The notes beneath the pieces were generated by a model. That model searched no databases, was not told the DNA's origin, and saw nothing but the letters and a program-made list of their open reading frames with translations. 64,000 nucleotides of DNA from positions 186,001-250,000 of the forward strand of contig NZ_MVID01000002.1 in NCBI RefSeq assembly GCF_002086815.1, in the 5' to 3' direction. Made by a program: the position numbers and the translations under genes. Shown piece by piece: positions 16,183 through 25,254 of the stretch (position 1 is its first letter; every line of letters starts with the position of its first letter). The stretch is from Mycolicibacterium parafortuitum. GTDB taxonomy: Bacteria; Actinomycetota; Actinomycetes; Mycobacteriales; Mycobacteriaceae.

Positions 16183-18531
16183 GTGACAGACACCGCAGCC
16201 GACTCCGTCACCCCGCGCTACGCCGGCCAGCGTGTTCCCCGGGTGGAGGACAGCCGCCTTCTCACTGGTCACGGTCGTTTCGTCGACGACATCATCCGCC
16301 CGGGCATGCTGCACGCGTGCTTCGTGCGCAGCCCGTTCGCGCGCGCCACCATCGCCGGGATCGACGCATCCGCCGCACTGGCCCTGCCCGGCGTGCATGC
16401 GGTGTTCACCGCGGCCGATCTCAACCCCGACGTGCGCGAGGCATGGCACGCGGTAGCAGGCAAAGATGTGCCGGACACCCCGCGCCCGCCGCTGGCCGAG
16501 GGCGAGGCCAAGTTCGTCGGCGACCCGGTCGCGCTCGTCATCGCCGACAGCCGCTACATCGCCGAGGACGCCGTCGATCTGGTCGACGTCGACTACGAAC
16601 CGCTGCCCGCCGTCGCCGATTTCCGCAGAGCCGTCGGCGGCGCCGAAGCAGGCGTCGCGGTGGTGCACGACGCCTACCCCGACAACGTCGCCGGCGGGAT
16701 GGGTGGGATGCCGCCGGACGAGGAGTTGTTCGCGTCGGCGCCGCACGTGGTCGAGGAGCACATCTATCAGCAGATGTACGTGCCGGTCCCGATGGAGACC
16801 CGCGGCCTCGTGGTCGAATGGACATCGACGACGGACGAACTCACGATCTGGGCGTCCACCCAGACACCGCACGAGCTTCGCGCGTTCGCCGCGCGCCTGC
16901 TCGGAATCCCGGCCCAGGGTGTTCGGGTGATCATGCGCGACACCGGCGGTGCGTTCGGCCAGAAAGTCGTCCCGATGCGCGAGGACATGTGCATCCTGCT
17001 CGCCGCGCGCAAGGTCCCGGCGGCCTTGAAGTGGATCGAGGACCGGCGCGAGAACCTGATGTCGGCAGGGCAGTCCCGCCACGTCGACGGCAAGGTCCGG
17101 ATGGCGTTCGACGAGGACGGCAAGATCCTGGCCGCCGACATCGACTTCATCCAGGACGTCGGCTCCTATCCGACTCCGTATCCGGTGCTGACCACCGCGG
17201 CGATCGGCATGTTCTTCCCCGGCCCGTACCGGGTGCCGAAAGCGAGCTTCAACTACAAGACGGTGTTCTCCAACACTCCCGGCCTGCACGCGTACCGCGG
17301 GCCGTGGCAGTACGAAACCCTCACCCGGGAGATCCTCCTCGACTGCGCGGCGCGCAAGATCGGGATGGACCCCGTCGAACTGCGCCGCATCAACATCCTG
17401 CGCGGCGACGAGATGCCGTTCTTCAACCCGAACGGGATGCCGTACGACAACTGCGCGCCCGCAGACACTTTCGAGCAGGCGGTGAAGATCCTCGACCACG
17501 AGGGCTTCCGCAAAGAGCAGGCCGACGCGCTGGCCGAGGGACGGTACATCGGGCTCGGTTTCTCGGCCTACATCGAGCCCACCGGTGCGGCCACCGGCAA
17601 CCTCGCGACCGAGGGCGCAACCATCCGGATGGAGTCCACCGGGAAGATCAACGTGTATGTCAACGGCGGCTCGGCGGGCAACAGCATCGAGACCACGGTC
17701 GTGCAGCTGACCGCGGATGCGTTGGGCGCCAACATCGAAGACGTCGCCACCATCCAGGGTGATACGGCGGTCACGCCGTACGGGGCCGGCACCCAGGGCA
17801 GTCGCAGCGGGCCGATGACCGCCGGTGCGGTCAACGAGGCGGGTTCGATCCTGCGTCGGCAGATTCTCGCCATCGCCGCGCAGATGCTCGGGGTCGAGGA
17901 CACCGACATCGAGCTCTCGAACTCCAAGGCGTCGGTGCGCAGCGACCCCGACAAGAGTGTCAGCTTCACCGATATCGCCTACCGCTCGTACTACGACCCG
18001 GCCCAGCTCGGTGGCGTCTCCCCCACACTGGAGGCCACCGCCCGGTTCAATTCTCAGGCGATGATCCACTGGGCCAACGCCACTCACGTCTGCACCTGCG
18101 AGGTCGACGTCGAGACCGGGCAGGTGTCGCTGACCCGTTACATCGTCAGCGAGGACGTCGGACCGATGATCAACCCCAACATCGTCGAGGGCCAGGTGGC
18201 CGGCGGCACCGTCCAGGGCATCGGCGGGGCGCTGCTGGAGAAGCTCGCCTACGACGAGGCGGGCAACCCGGTCGCGTCGACGTTCGTCGACTACCTGCTG
18301 CCGACGGCCACCGAGGTTCCGCCGATCGAGTTCGGCCACGTCGAGATCCCCGGACCGGGCGTCGGTGGCTACAAGGGCGCCGGCGAAGGCGGTGCGATCG
18401 GTTCGCCGCCCGCGGTCATCAACGCGATCAACGATGCGCTCGCGCCGCTCGGCGTGACCGTCACCCAACTACCCGCCACCCCGGCCACGATTGTCGAGCT
18501 CATCGAGCAAGCGTCCAGAAAGGACCACTGA
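16183..18531 (+). CDS. Molybdenum hydroxylase large (MoCo) subunit, CoxL-like
   Basis: About 782 residues. GTG 16183 is preferred to GTG 16174 because AGGAG lies 10 bp before it and only 1 bp before the other. Domains: aldehyde-oxidase/XDH hammerhead (about 15-135) and molybdopterin-binding domain (about 145-770). It retains FGQK, the active-site loop HAYRGPWQYE, and GYKGAGEGGAIGSPPAV with the conserved catalytic Glu. The loop is not the AYxCSFR of true CO dehydrogenase nor the AYxGAGR of form II, so this is likely a hydroxylase of a N-heterocycle, aldehyde or aromatic compound. The subunit order is large-CoxG-FAD-FeS. Confidence 0.9.
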   Translation: MTDTAADSVTPRYAGQRVPRVEDSRLLTGHGRFVDDIIRPGMLHACFVRSPFARATIAGIDASAALALPGVHAVFTAADLNPDVREAWHAVAGKDVPDTPRPPLAEGEAKFVGDPVALVIADSRYIAEDAVDLVDVDYEPLPAVADFRRAVGGAEAGVAVVHDAYPDNVAGGMGGMPPDEELFASAPHVVEEHIYQQMYVPVPMETRGLVVEWTSTTDELTIWASTQTPHELRAFAARLLGIPAQGVRVIMRDTGGAFGQKVVPMREDMCILLAARKVPAALKWIEDRRENLMSAGQSRHVDGKVRMAFDEDGKILAADIDFIQDVGSYPTPYPVLTTAAIGMFFPGPYRVPKASFNYKTVFSNTPGLHAYRGPWQYETLTREILLDCAARKIGMDPVELRRINILRGDEMPFFNPNGMPYDNCAPADTFEQAVKILDHEGFRKEQADALAEGRYIGLGFSAYIEPTGAATGNLATEGATIRMESTGKINVYVNGGSAGNSIETTVVQLTADALGANIEDVATIQGDTAVTPYGAGTQGSRSGPMTAGAVNEAGSILRRQILAIAAQMLGVEDTDIELSNSKASVRSDPDKSVSFTDIAYRSYYDPAQLGGVSPTLEATARFNSQAMIHWANATHVCTCEVDVETGQVSLTRYIVSEDVGPMINPNIVEGQVAGGTVQGIGGALLEKLAYDEAGNPVASTFVDYLLPTATEVPPIEFGHVEIPGPGVGGYKGAGEGGAIGSPPAVINAINDALAPLGVTVTQLPATPATIVELIEQASRKDH

Positions 18532-18533
18532 CG

Positions 18534-19241
18534 GTGGAACTGAACAACGAATTCCGCGTCGCGGTGCCGACCGCGAAGGTTTGGGAGATGTTCACCGACG
18601 GTGAGCGAGTCGCGCCGTGCCTACCCGGCGCCACCCTGCTCTCCGCCGAAGGGGACACCTTCCACGGCGCGGTCAAGGTCAAGGTCGGTCCGATCACTGT
18701 GTCCTACAAGGGCACCGCGACCTACAAGGAGAAGGACGCCGCCGGCCGGCGGATCGTGCTGCGCGCCGAGGGCAAGGAGACCAGGGGCAGCGGCACCGCG
18801 GCCGCGACGGTCACCGCCCAACTCAAGGACGAGGGCGACGCGACCCACGTCGGTATCACCACCGACCTGGCGATCTCCGGAAAGGCCGCCCAGTTCGGCC
18901 GTGGCGTGCTGGCCGACGTGGCGGGAAACCTGATCGCCCAGTTCGCCCGCAGCCTGGAAGCCGAACTCGGCGGCGGCACCACCCCCACCGCTGGGACGGC
19001 CGCTCCGACCGCCGAGAATGCCACCGCCGCAGCGCAACCCGCCGGCGACTCGGTCGATCTGCTCAAGGTCGTCGCGGTGCCGATGGCGAAGCGCTTCGCC
19101 CCGGTGATCGCCGCGGCCGCGGCGGCGGGCACGGCCGGTTTCCTGATCGGCTTCCGCAGGGGTAGAGGCAGGCACAAAGCACCTGCCGCGGTGCTCGCCG
19201 ACGACCTGCAGGCCGCGCTGGCCCGGTTGTTGTCGTCATGA
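18534..19241 (+). CDS. CoxG-like SRPBCC protein with C-terminal membrane anchor
   Basis: 235 residues from GTG. Residues 1-145 are a CoxG/SRPBCC domain (VAVPTAKVWEMFTDGERVAPCLPGA near the N-terminus; LADVAGNLIAQFARSLEAEL at its end). A linker rich in Ala and Thr follows, then VIAAAAAAGTAGFLIGF at about 195-212, a hydrophobic anchor followed by basic residues. In Oligotropha-type systems CoxG recruits the dehydrogenase to the membrane (family knowledge), which fits the anchor seen here. It follows the large subunit after 2 bp and overlaps the FAD-subunit gene by 4 bp (ATGA). Confidence 0.88.
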   Translation: MELNNEFRVAVPTAKVWEMFTDGERVAPCLPGATLLSAEGDTFHGAVKVKVGPITVSYKGTATYKEKDAAGRRIVLRAEGKETRGSGTAAATVTAQLKDEGDATHVGITTDLAISGKAAQFGRGVLADVAGNLIAQFARSLEAELGGGTTPTAGTAAPTAENATAAAQPAGDSVDLLKVVAVPMAKRFAPVIAAAAAAGTAGFLIGFRRGRGRHKAPAAVLADDLQAALARLLSS

Positions 19242-20131
19242 AGGCCGCCCCGTTCGCCTACCACCGGCCCGACAGCATCGCCGAGGCGGCCTCACTGCTC
19301 GGCGACCTCGGTGAGGACGCGAAAATACTTGCCGGCGGCCAGAGTCTGGTCCCGATGCTCGCGATGCGCCTGACCCATTTCGAGAACCTGATCGACATCT
19401 CCCGCATCGAGGAGCTTCGCGACATCGAGCTCCGCGACGAGGCGGTGTGGATCGGCGCGGGCACCCCGCACGCGTTGGTCGGGCTGGACGACGAAGTCGC
19501 GGAATCGGTTCCGCTGCTGACGTTGGCCACTCCGCACATCGGGCACTTCCAGATCCGCACCCGGGGCACCCTCGGTGGCGCGATCGCGCACGCCGACCCG
19601 GCGGCCGAGTACGCCGCCGCCGCGCTGGCGCTCGACGCCGAGATCGAGGCGACGTCGACGCGCGGGACGCGCCGCATCCCGGCCGCCCGGTTCTTCACCG
19701 GGCTGTGGGAGACGGCGCTGGCCGCCGACGAGATCCTCACCGCCGTCGCGTTCCCCGTGTGGTCGGGCCGCTGTGGGTTCTCCGTGCACGAGTTCGCGCG
19801 CAGACACGGCGATTTCGCGATCGCCGGAACCACGCTCGCCGTGCAGCTAGACGACCAGGACCGGGTGTCGCGCTGCGGGATCGGTCTGCTCGGCATGGGT
19901 TCGACGCCCGAACGCGGCACCCCCGCCGAGTCTGCGGTGCTCGGCAGGCATCTTTCCGACATCACCGCAGAAGAGGTCGGGCGGCTGGCCGTCTCGGCCC
20001 TCGACGACATCCCGGCCGACCTGCAGGGCACGGCCGCCTACCGCTCCAAGGTCTGCGCGACGATGGTCGCCCGCGCGTGGACCGAGGCGATCACGGCCGC
20101 TCTTGAGACGACGGAGGCTGTCCATGCATGA
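19238..20131 (+). CDS. Molybdenum hydroxylase FAD (medium) subunit, CoxM-like
   Basis: 297 residues. The PCMH-type FAD-binding domain occupies about 1-170, with the FAD pyrophosphate loop LAGGQSLVPMLAMRL (residues 31-45) and the second loop HFQIRTRGTLGGAIAHADPAAEY; the CO-dehydrogenase flavoprotein C-terminal domain follows. It passes electrons from the Fe-S subunit to an acceptor. It overlaps coxG-like by 4 bp and the 2Fe-2S subunit gene by 8 bp, so all subunits should be made in equal amounts. Confidence 0.93.
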   Translation: MKAAPFAYHRPDSIAEAASLLGDLGEDAKILAGGQSLVPMLAMRLTHFENLIDISRIEELRDIELRDEAVWIGAGTPHALVGLDDEVAESVPLLTLATPHIGHFQIRTRGTLGGAIAHADPAAEYAAAALALDAEIEATSTRGTRRIPAARFFTGLWETALAADEILTAVAFPVWSGRCGFSVHEFARRHGDFAIAGTTLAVQLDDQDRVSRCGIGLLGMGSTPERGTPAESAVLGRHLSDITAEEVGRLAVSALDDIPADLQGTAAYRSKVCATMVARAWTEAITAALETTEAVHA

Positions 20132-20597
20132 GATCCCGGTCGAGGTCACGATCAACGGTCGCAGGCATTCGGCGACCGTCGAACCCCGGCTGACACTGGC
20201 CGACTACCTGCGGGAGAAATGCGGGCTCACCGGCACTCACCTGGGCTGCGAGCACGGCGCGTGCGGCGCGTGCACGGTACTGCTCGACGGCCAGGCGGTG
20301 CGCGCGTGCCTGGTGTTCGCCGTGCAGGTGGACGGCCAGGAGATCACGACGGTCGAGGGCATCGCCGGCGACAACGGTGAGCTGTCCCCGGTGCAGGCCG
20401 CGATGAAGGAGTGCCACGGCCTGCAGTGTGGCTTCTGCACCCCGGGGTTCGTCACCAGTATCACCGCGCTGCTGCGGGACAACCCGTCCCCGACCGACGA
20501 GGAGATCCGCGAGGGCCTTTCCGGCAACTTCTGTCGTTGCACCGGGTACCAGGGCATCGTCAACGCCGTAAAACGAGCTGCCGAGGCGACCGGCTAG
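20124..20597 (+). CDS. Molybdenum hydroxylase 2Fe-2S (small) subunit, CoxS-like
   Basis: 157 residues. ATG 20124 is chosen because GGAGG lies 6 bp upstream; the frame is open to a TTG seven codons earlier. It has two [2Fe-2S] clusters: plant-type CGLTGTHLGCEHGACGACTV (about 37-56) and the helical-domain cluster QCGFCTPG ... FCRCTGYQ (about 98-140). It carries electrons from the molybdenum site to FAD. It overlaps the FAD-subunit stop by 8 bp and is the last gene of the hydroxylase set. Confidence 0.95.
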   Translation: MHEIPVEVTINGRRHSATVEPRLTLADYLREKCGLTGTHLGCEHGACGACTVLLDGQAVRACLVFAVQVDGQEITTVEGIAGDNGELSPVQAAMKECHGLQCGFCTPGFVTSITALLRDNPSPTDEEIREGLSGNFCRCTGYQGIVNAVKRAAEATG

Positions 20598-20613
20598 GGG
20601 CATCCTCGAGTCC

Positions 20614-21504
20614 ATGAGAATCGGATTCATCGGCCTCGGCAACATGGGCTCGGGTATGGCCGCCAACCTGGTGTCGGCGGGCCACGAGGTGCTCGCCTAC
20701 AACAGATCCCCGGACAAGGTCTCCGCGCTCGCCGAACGCGGCGCCATACCGGCTGCCACCGTGGCGGCCGCCTGCGACGCCGATGTCGTGGTCACGATGC
20801 TCGCCGACGATCACGCCGTCGAGGCGGTGACGTTCGGCGACGCCGGCATCCTCGCATCCCTGCAGCCGAACGCGGTCCACGTCTCGGCGAGCACCATCAG
20901 CGTCGCGCTCGCGGAGCGCCTGACCACCGAGCACGCACAGGCCGGTCAGCGCTTCGTGTCCGCGCCCGTGTTCGGACGACCGGACGCCGCCGCGGCGGCC
21001 AAGCTGTTCGTCGTCGCGGCGGGTGACCCGGGCACGGTCGCCGACCTGCAGCAGGTGTTCGACGCGATCGGTCAGCGCACCTTCGAGGTCGGGCAGGACC
21101 CGACGGTCGCCAATCTGGTCAAGCTGTCCGGCAACTTCCTGATCGCATCGGTCATCGAGTCCCTCGGCGAGGCGATGGCGCTGGTCGGCAAGGCCGGTGT
21201 CGACAAACAGGCCTATCTGGAGCTGCTCACGTCGACGCTGTTCGCCGCCCCGGCGTATCGGACCTACGGCGGTCTGCTGGCTCGTGGGGAGTTCGAGCCC
21301 GCCGGGTTCGCGGCGCACCTCGGCCTCAAGGACGTCCGGCTGGTGCTGGCCGCCGGGGAAGCGCTCGAGGTGCCGCTGCCGGTCGCGAGCCTGCTGCGCG
21401 ACCGCTTCCTGACCTTGCTGGCCGGCGGCGGCCGCGACCTGGACTGGTCGGCACTGGGCGCGCTGCCCGCGTGGGAGGCGGGCGGGCCTAAGCCCGGACA
21501 CTAA
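20614..21504 (+). CDS. Beta-hydroxyacid dehydrogenase (HIBADH/6PGDH-like)
   Basis: 296 residues. The Rossmann motif GFIGLGNMGSGMAANL is at the N-terminus, the substrate loop SAPVFGRPDAA at about 115, and the catalytic Lys lies in NLVKLSGNF at about 170. Family members oxidise 3-hydroxyisobutyrate, tartronate semialdehyde or related acids, or act as imine reductases; the substrate here is not known. It begins 16 bp after the hydroxylase operon and may act on its product. Its stop codon sits in a perfect 13-bp tandem duplication. Confidence 0.88.
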   Translation: MRIGFIGLGNMGSGMAANLVSAGHEVLAYNRSPDKVSALAERGAIPAATVAAACDADVVVTMLADDHAVEAVTFGDAGILASLQPNAVHVSASTISVALAERLTTEHAQAGQRFVSAPVFGRPDAAAAAKLFVVAAGDPGTVADLQQVFDAIGQRTFEVGQDPTVANLVKLSGNFLIASVIESLGEAMALVGKAGVDKQAYLELLTSTLFAAPAYRTYGGLLARGEFEPAGFAAHLGLKDVRLVLAAGEALEVPLPVASLLRDRFLTLLAGGGRDLDWSALGALPAWEAGGPKPGH

Positions 21505-21513
21505 GCCCGGACA
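21488..21513 (+). repeat. Perfect 13-bp tandem duplication at a stop codon
   Basis: CTAAGCCCGGACA occurs twice without a gap (21488-21500 and 21501-21513), followed by CTGA. The duplicated copy supplies the TAA stop; without it the frame would end at the TGA with the same last residues (GPKPGH), so the duplication is silent. Confidence 0.9.
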
Positions 21514-21590
21514 CTGACCCCGCCGAAATTGCATTCCAGCAGGCCCGCACTCGAACTTCCGCGGCGCAGGCGCAAGCTCGGCGATAGGCG

Positions 21591-22433
21591 CTACTCGGCG
21601 ACGACGCCGCGCAGACCGTCAGCGCCGAACAACGGCTCCAGCATCGCGGACAGGTCGGGTCCGCGGCGCAGTCCGTGACCACCGTCGACGTTGATGACCT
21701 GGCCGGTGATGAAGCCGGCCGCGTCGCTGAGCAGGAACACCGCGAGGTTCGCGACATCCTGCACTTCGCCGACGCGCGGCAGCGGCGTGCACTCCCGGTA
21801 GTCCTCGCTGAGCGCGGGCGTGTCGATGATCGGGGCGACCATGTCGGTTTTGGTCAGGCCGGGCCGAATCCCGTTGACCCGCACCGAGGACGGACCCAGC
21901 TCGTCGGCCGCGACCATCATCAGGTGGTCCAGGGCGGCCTTGCTCGGCCCGTACGCGCCGAACCACCGGTGGGTGTTGCTGGATGCGATCGACGAGATGC
22001 CGATGAACGATCCGCCCCCGCCGCGGACGAGTTCGCGCGCGGCGTGCTTGAGCACGTACATGGTGCCGTTGACGTTCAAATCGACGGTGTTACGCCACGC
22101 GGCGGAATCGATCTGGGTCAGCGGCCCGATGGTCTCGGAGCCGCCGGCGCTGTGCACCACCCCGTCGAGCCTGCCCCGCCAGGCGGTCGCCGCCGCGACC
22201 AGTCGCGCCGCGGAATCCTCGTCGGTCACGTCCGCCGACTCGTAGATCACCTGACCGGCACCGGCACCGGCCGACGCGGTGATCTCGTCGGCTGCCGCGG
22301 CGAGTTTGTCGGTGTTGCGCCCGGCCAGCACCACGTTGCCGCCCGAGGCCACGACGGCTGCCGCGACCCCCTTGCCGATTCCACTACCGCCGCCGGTCAC
22401 CAGCACGGTCCGATCCGCCAACGAAAGCAGCAC
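21591..22433 (-). CDS. SDR-family oxidoreductase, KstR-controlled
   Basis: 280 residues from GTG with GGAGGG upstream. Motifs: TGGGSGIGKG, HSAGG in place of NNAG, active-site Ser in IGISSIASS, YGPSKAALDHL (Tyr-Lys pair) and TGQVINVDGG at the C-terminus. A good KstR operator lies 31 bp before the start, so the enzyme probably works on sterol or fatty-acyl intermediates as a 3-hydroxyacyl-CoA or hydroxysteroid dehydrogenase; which one cannot be told. It is downstream of and in the same direction as the crotonase gene, but has its own promoter region of about 50 bp. Confidence 0.9.
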   Translation of the reverse strand: MLLSLADRTVLVTGGGSGIGKGVAAAVVASGGNVVLAGRNTDKLAAAADEITASAGAGAGQVIYESADVTDEDSAARLVAAATAWRGRLDGVVHSAGGSETIGPLTQIDSAAWRNTVDLNVNGTMYVLKHAARELVRGGGGSFIGISSIASSNTHRWFGAYGPSKAALDHLMMVAADELGPSSVRVNGIRPGLTKTDMVAPIIDTPALSEDYRECTPLPRVGEVQDVANLAVFLLSDAAGFITGQVINVDGGHGLRRGPDLSAMLEPLFGADGLRGVVAE

Positions 22434-22463
22434 GGGTCCCTCCGAATATCTAGGTCGTATAAC

Positions 22464-22477
22464 TAGAACAGGTTCCA
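22464..22477. promoter_or_regulatory. KstR operator
   Basis: TAGAACAGGTTCCA fits TnnAACnnGTTnnA, the site of the cholesterol-catabolism repressor KstR. It lies 31 bp upstream of the SDR start at 22433, in the gap after the crotonase gene. Confidence 0.75.
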
Positions 22478-22485
22478 GTTATACG

Positions 22486-23391
22486 TCACGGCTCGTCGCG
22501 GCGGGCCAACTTCGGGACACCGAGTGTGCGCCAATCCGGCACGTTGGGCGGCAGACCGACCGGGTAGCGGTTCTCGTTGTGCGCCGCCCAGTGCGCGTGA
22601 CCGAGTTCGTGGATGTGGAACGCGTGCCGCAACGCCTCGGCGAAGCCCATCGCGTCGCTGGCGGCGTTGACGGAGTCCTTGACCAGCAGCGCGGCCATCG
22701 TGGGCCGCTCGGCGATACGCCGCGCGAACTCCAGGGTCTTGTCCTCCAGTTCGGCATGCGGGAACACCTTCGACACCATGCCGAGCCGGTATGCCTCGTC
22801 GGCGTCGATCGCGTCGCCGGTGAGCAGCAGTTCCTTGGCCTTGCGCGCACCGAACTCCCACGGGTGCGCGTAGTACTCCACCCCGGGCATACCCATCCGC
22901 ACCGCGACGACGTCACTGAAGCGCGCGTCGTCGGAGGCGACGATGAGATCGCAGGCCCAGATCAGCATCAGCGCCGCGGAGATCGCATTGCCCTGCACCT
23001 GGGCGATGGTGATCTTGCGCAGGTCCCGCCAGCGGCTGGTGTTGTTGAAGAAGTAGTGCCATTCCTGCAGGTAGGTGCGCTCGGAGATGGCCTCGCGGGT
23101 GGCGCCGTTGAAAGCGAACGTCGGGTGCTGACCCGGTCCGGGGGTGCGCTCGGCGATCGCCTGCTCAGAGCCCAGGTCGTGTCCGGCCGAGAAGTTCTTG
23201 CCGCGCGCGGCGAGGATCACCACGCGCACGTCGTCGTCGGCTTCGGCCCGCCCGAACGCCTCGTCCAGCTGCACCAGCAGGGTCCGCGACTGCGCGTTCT
23301 GCGCGTCGGGCCGGTTCAGCCATATCCGCGCGATCCTGCCCTCGTCGAGGGTCTCGTACGTCACCTGTTCCTGATCCGCCACGCGTGACAC
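22486..23391 (-). CDS. Enoyl-CoA hydratase/isomerase-family protein
   Basis: 301 residues, longer than the usual 260. Crotonase-fold motifs are [10 protein letters not shown], the first oxyanion-hole segment KNFSAGHDL (about 68-76), and the second segment [24 protein letters not shown] 30-residue insert follows the first segment ([20 protein letters not shown]), and the tail is extended ([13 protein letters not shown]). The substrate is unknown. It is distinct from EchA19, which is elsewhere in the window. No KstR box was seen before it. Confidence 0.88.
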   Translation of the reverse strand: MSRVADQEQVTYETLDEGRIARIWLNRPDAQNAQSRTLLVQLDEAFGRAEADDDVRVVILAARGKNFSAGHDLGSEQAIAERTPGPGQHPTFAFNGATREAISERTYLQEWHYFFNNTSRWRDLRKITIAQVQGNAISAALMLIWACDLIVASDDARFSDVVAVRMGMPGVEYYAHPWEFGARKAKELLLTGDAIDADEAYRLGMVSKVFPHAELEDKTLEFARRIAERPTMAALLVKDSVNAASDAMGFAEALRHAFHIHELGHAHWAAHNENRYPVGLPPNVPDWRTLGVPKLARRDEP

Positions 23392-23475
23392 ATTACGGCC
23401 GAACTGTCACGTTGTGGAACGTAGGGGCCGGTTCGCGTCTCGCGGCCGTTTGCAGTGGTTGGCTAAGGTTGGTTC

Positions 23476-23643
23476 ATGCCTGCGAAACCAGACCCCGCCG
23501 AGATCGGCGACGTGGAGCCCATCGCCGACAGCACCGAGCGTCAGGCGCGCCGTGTGGTCGCCGCGTACGCCACCGACGCCGACGAGTGCCGCGTCTTCCT
23601 GTCGATGCTGGGCATCGGACCGGCGAAGCTCGCCGACGCGTAA
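23476..23643 (+). CDS. Small conserved protein upstream of otsA
   Basis: 55 residues: [18 protein letters not shown], then [18 protein letters not shown] and [19 protein letters not shown]. The TAA overlaps the otsA ATG by one base (TAATG), the classic arrangement for translational coupling. A small gene also precedes otsA in M. tuberculosis (Rv3489, recalled). The acidic N-terminus and a helical C-terminus ending in a LGIGPAKLA segment are all that can be said. It may help or regulate OtsA; this is inference from coupling only. Confidence 0.75.
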   Translation: MPAKPDPAEIGDVEPIADSTERQARRVVAAYATDADECRVFLSMLGIGPAKLADA

Positions 23644-25190
23644 TGACAGCCGAGAGCGGTCCCGAGGTCCGCTCCGGTACGGCGGAGCCGTCCACGGCAG
23701 GGCAGTCTCTGCCGTCCACGGCAGGGCACTCTCTGCCGTCCACGGCAGCTGCCGACTTCGTCGTCGTCGCCAACCGGCTGCCGATCGACCAGGTCCGCCT
23801 GCCCGACGGCAGCGTCGAGTGGAAGCGCAGCCCCGGCGGTCTGGTGACCGCGCTGGAGCCCTTGCTGCGACGCCGCCACGGCGCGTGGATCGGTTGGCCG
23901 GGAGTCCCCGAAGACGCCGACGACCCGGATGCGGCCACCGAGCCCATCGAGCAGGACGGTATGACCCTCGTCCCCGTCCGGCTGTCGGCCGATGATGTCG
24001 AGGAGTACTACGAGGGCTTCTCCAACGCCACGCTGTGGCCGCTGTACCACGACGTCATCGTCAAGCCGATCTACCACCGCGAGTGGTGGGAGTCCTACGT
24101 CGACGTGAACCGGCGCTTCGCCGAGGCCGCCGCGCGCACCGCGGCCGAGGGCGCGACGGTCTGGGTCCAGGACTACCAGCTGCAGTTGGTGCCCAAGATG
24201 CTGCGCATGCTGCGCCCCGATCTGACCATCGGCTTCTTTCTGCACATCCCGTTCCCGCCGGTCGAACTCTTCCTACAGATGCCGTGGCGCACCGAGATCA
24301 TCGAGGGACTGCTCGGCGCCGATCTCGTCGGCTTCCATCTGCCTGGTGGCGCGCAGAACTTCATGATCCTGTCCCGCAGGCTGCTCGGTGCGCAGACCTC
24401 GCGCGGCAACGTCGGGGTGCGGTCGCGCTTCGGTGAGGTCCACTTCGGTTTCCGGACGGTCAAGGTCGGCGCGTTCCCGATCTCGATCGACTCCGCCGAG
24501 CTCGACCAGCAGGCCCGCACCCGCGCGGTCCGCCAGCGCGCCAAGGAGATCCGCGCGGAACTGGGTAACCCGCGCAAGATCCTGCTCGGGGTGGACCGGC
24601 TCGACTACACCAAGGGCATCGACGTGCGGCTGCGCGCGTTCTCGGAGCTGCTGGAAGAGGGGCGCATCGACCCGTCGGACACGGTGCTGGTGCAGCTGGC
24701 GACCCCGAGCCGGGAGCGTGTCGAGAGCTACATCGCGATGCGCGAAGACATCGAACGCCAGGTCGGCCACGTCAACGGCGAATTCGGCGAGGTCGGCCAC
24801 CCGGTTCTGCACTACCTGCATCGGCCGGTGCCCCGGGAGGATCTGGTCGCATTCTTCGTCGCCGCCGACGTGATGCTGGTGACGCCGCTACGCGACGGGA
24901 TGAACCTGGTCGCCAAGGAGTACGTCGCCTGCCGCAGCGATCTCGGGGGCGCGTTGGTGCTCAGCGAGTTCACCGGCGCCGCAGCGGAGTTGCGCCAGGC
25001 CTACCTGACCAATCCGCACCACCTCGAAGGGGTCAAGGACGCGATCGAGGCCGCGCTGACCCAGGCTCCCGAAGAGGGCAGGCGCCGGATGCGGGCGATG
25101 CGCCGCCAGGTTCTGGTCCACGATGTGGACCGGTGGGCGCGTGCGTTCCTGGACGCGCTCGCGTCGAAAGAACCGCTGGACGCGGAGTGA
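23643..25190 (+). CDS. otsA: Trehalose-6-phosphate synthase OtsA
   Basis: 515 residues. A GT20 glycosyltransferase joining glucose from a nucleotide sugar to glucose-6-phosphate. Motifs: [10 protein letters not shown] and [13 protein letters not shown] near the N-terminus, [21 protein letters not shown] (about 318) and [14 protein letters not shown] (about 415). Start ATG 23643 overlaps the stop of the 55-aa gene. The first 37 residues before [10 protein letters not shown] are unusual: a serine/proline tract with two and a half copies of PSTAG(Q/H)SL encoded by a 24-bp DNA repeat. In M. tuberculosis otsA also lies beside mce4. Confidence 0.96.
   Translation: MTAESGPEVRSGTAEPSTAGQSLPSTAGHSLPSTAAADFVVVANRLPIDQVRLPDGSVEWKRSPGGLVTALEPLLRRRHGAWIGWPGVPEDADDPDAATEPIEQDGMTLVPVRLSADDVEEYYEGFSNATLWPLYHDVIVKPIYHREWWESYVDVNRRFAEAAARTAAEGATVWVQDYQLQLVPKMLRMLRPDLTIGFFLHIPFPPVELFLQMPWRTEIIEGLLGADLVGFHLPGGAQNFMILSRRLLGAQTSRGNVGVRSRFGEVHFGFRTVKVGAFPISIDSAELDQQARTRAVRQRAKEIRAELGNPRKILLGVDRLDYTKGIDVRLRAFSELLEEGRIDPSDTVLVQLATPSRERVESYIAMREDIERQVGHVNGEFGEVGHPVLHYLHRPVPREDLVAFFVAADVMLVTPLRDGMNLVAKEYVACRSDLGGALVLSEFTGAAAELRQAYLTNPHHLEGVKDAIEAALTQAPEEGRRRMRAMRRQVLVHDVDRWARAFLDALASKEPLDAE
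23687..23750 (+). repeat. 24-bp tandem repeat in the otsA 5' end
   Basis: Units GCCGTCCACGGCAGGGCAGT + CTCT at 23687-23710 and 23711-23734 differ by one base; a partial third copy runs to about 23750. Each contains the dyad GCCGT-CC-ACGGC, and GGCAG-TCT-CTGCC spans the unit border. Just upstream is a further dyad GCTCCG-N6-CGGAGC. Confidence 0.9.
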
Positions 25191-25254
25191 CGCCGCAGCG
25201 GCGATAGCATTCCGACGGAATTACACCACCGGGACTTCGGCGAAAGGCATACCG

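Noticed and set aside
16006..18468. 820-codon frame antisense to the molybdenum hydroxylase large subunit
   Set aside because: Shadow frame; the sense strand has all family motifs.
16183..18531. Assignment as true carbon monoxide dehydrogenase CoxL
   Set aside because: The active-site loop AYRGPWQYE lacks the CoxL Cys motif AYxCSFR.
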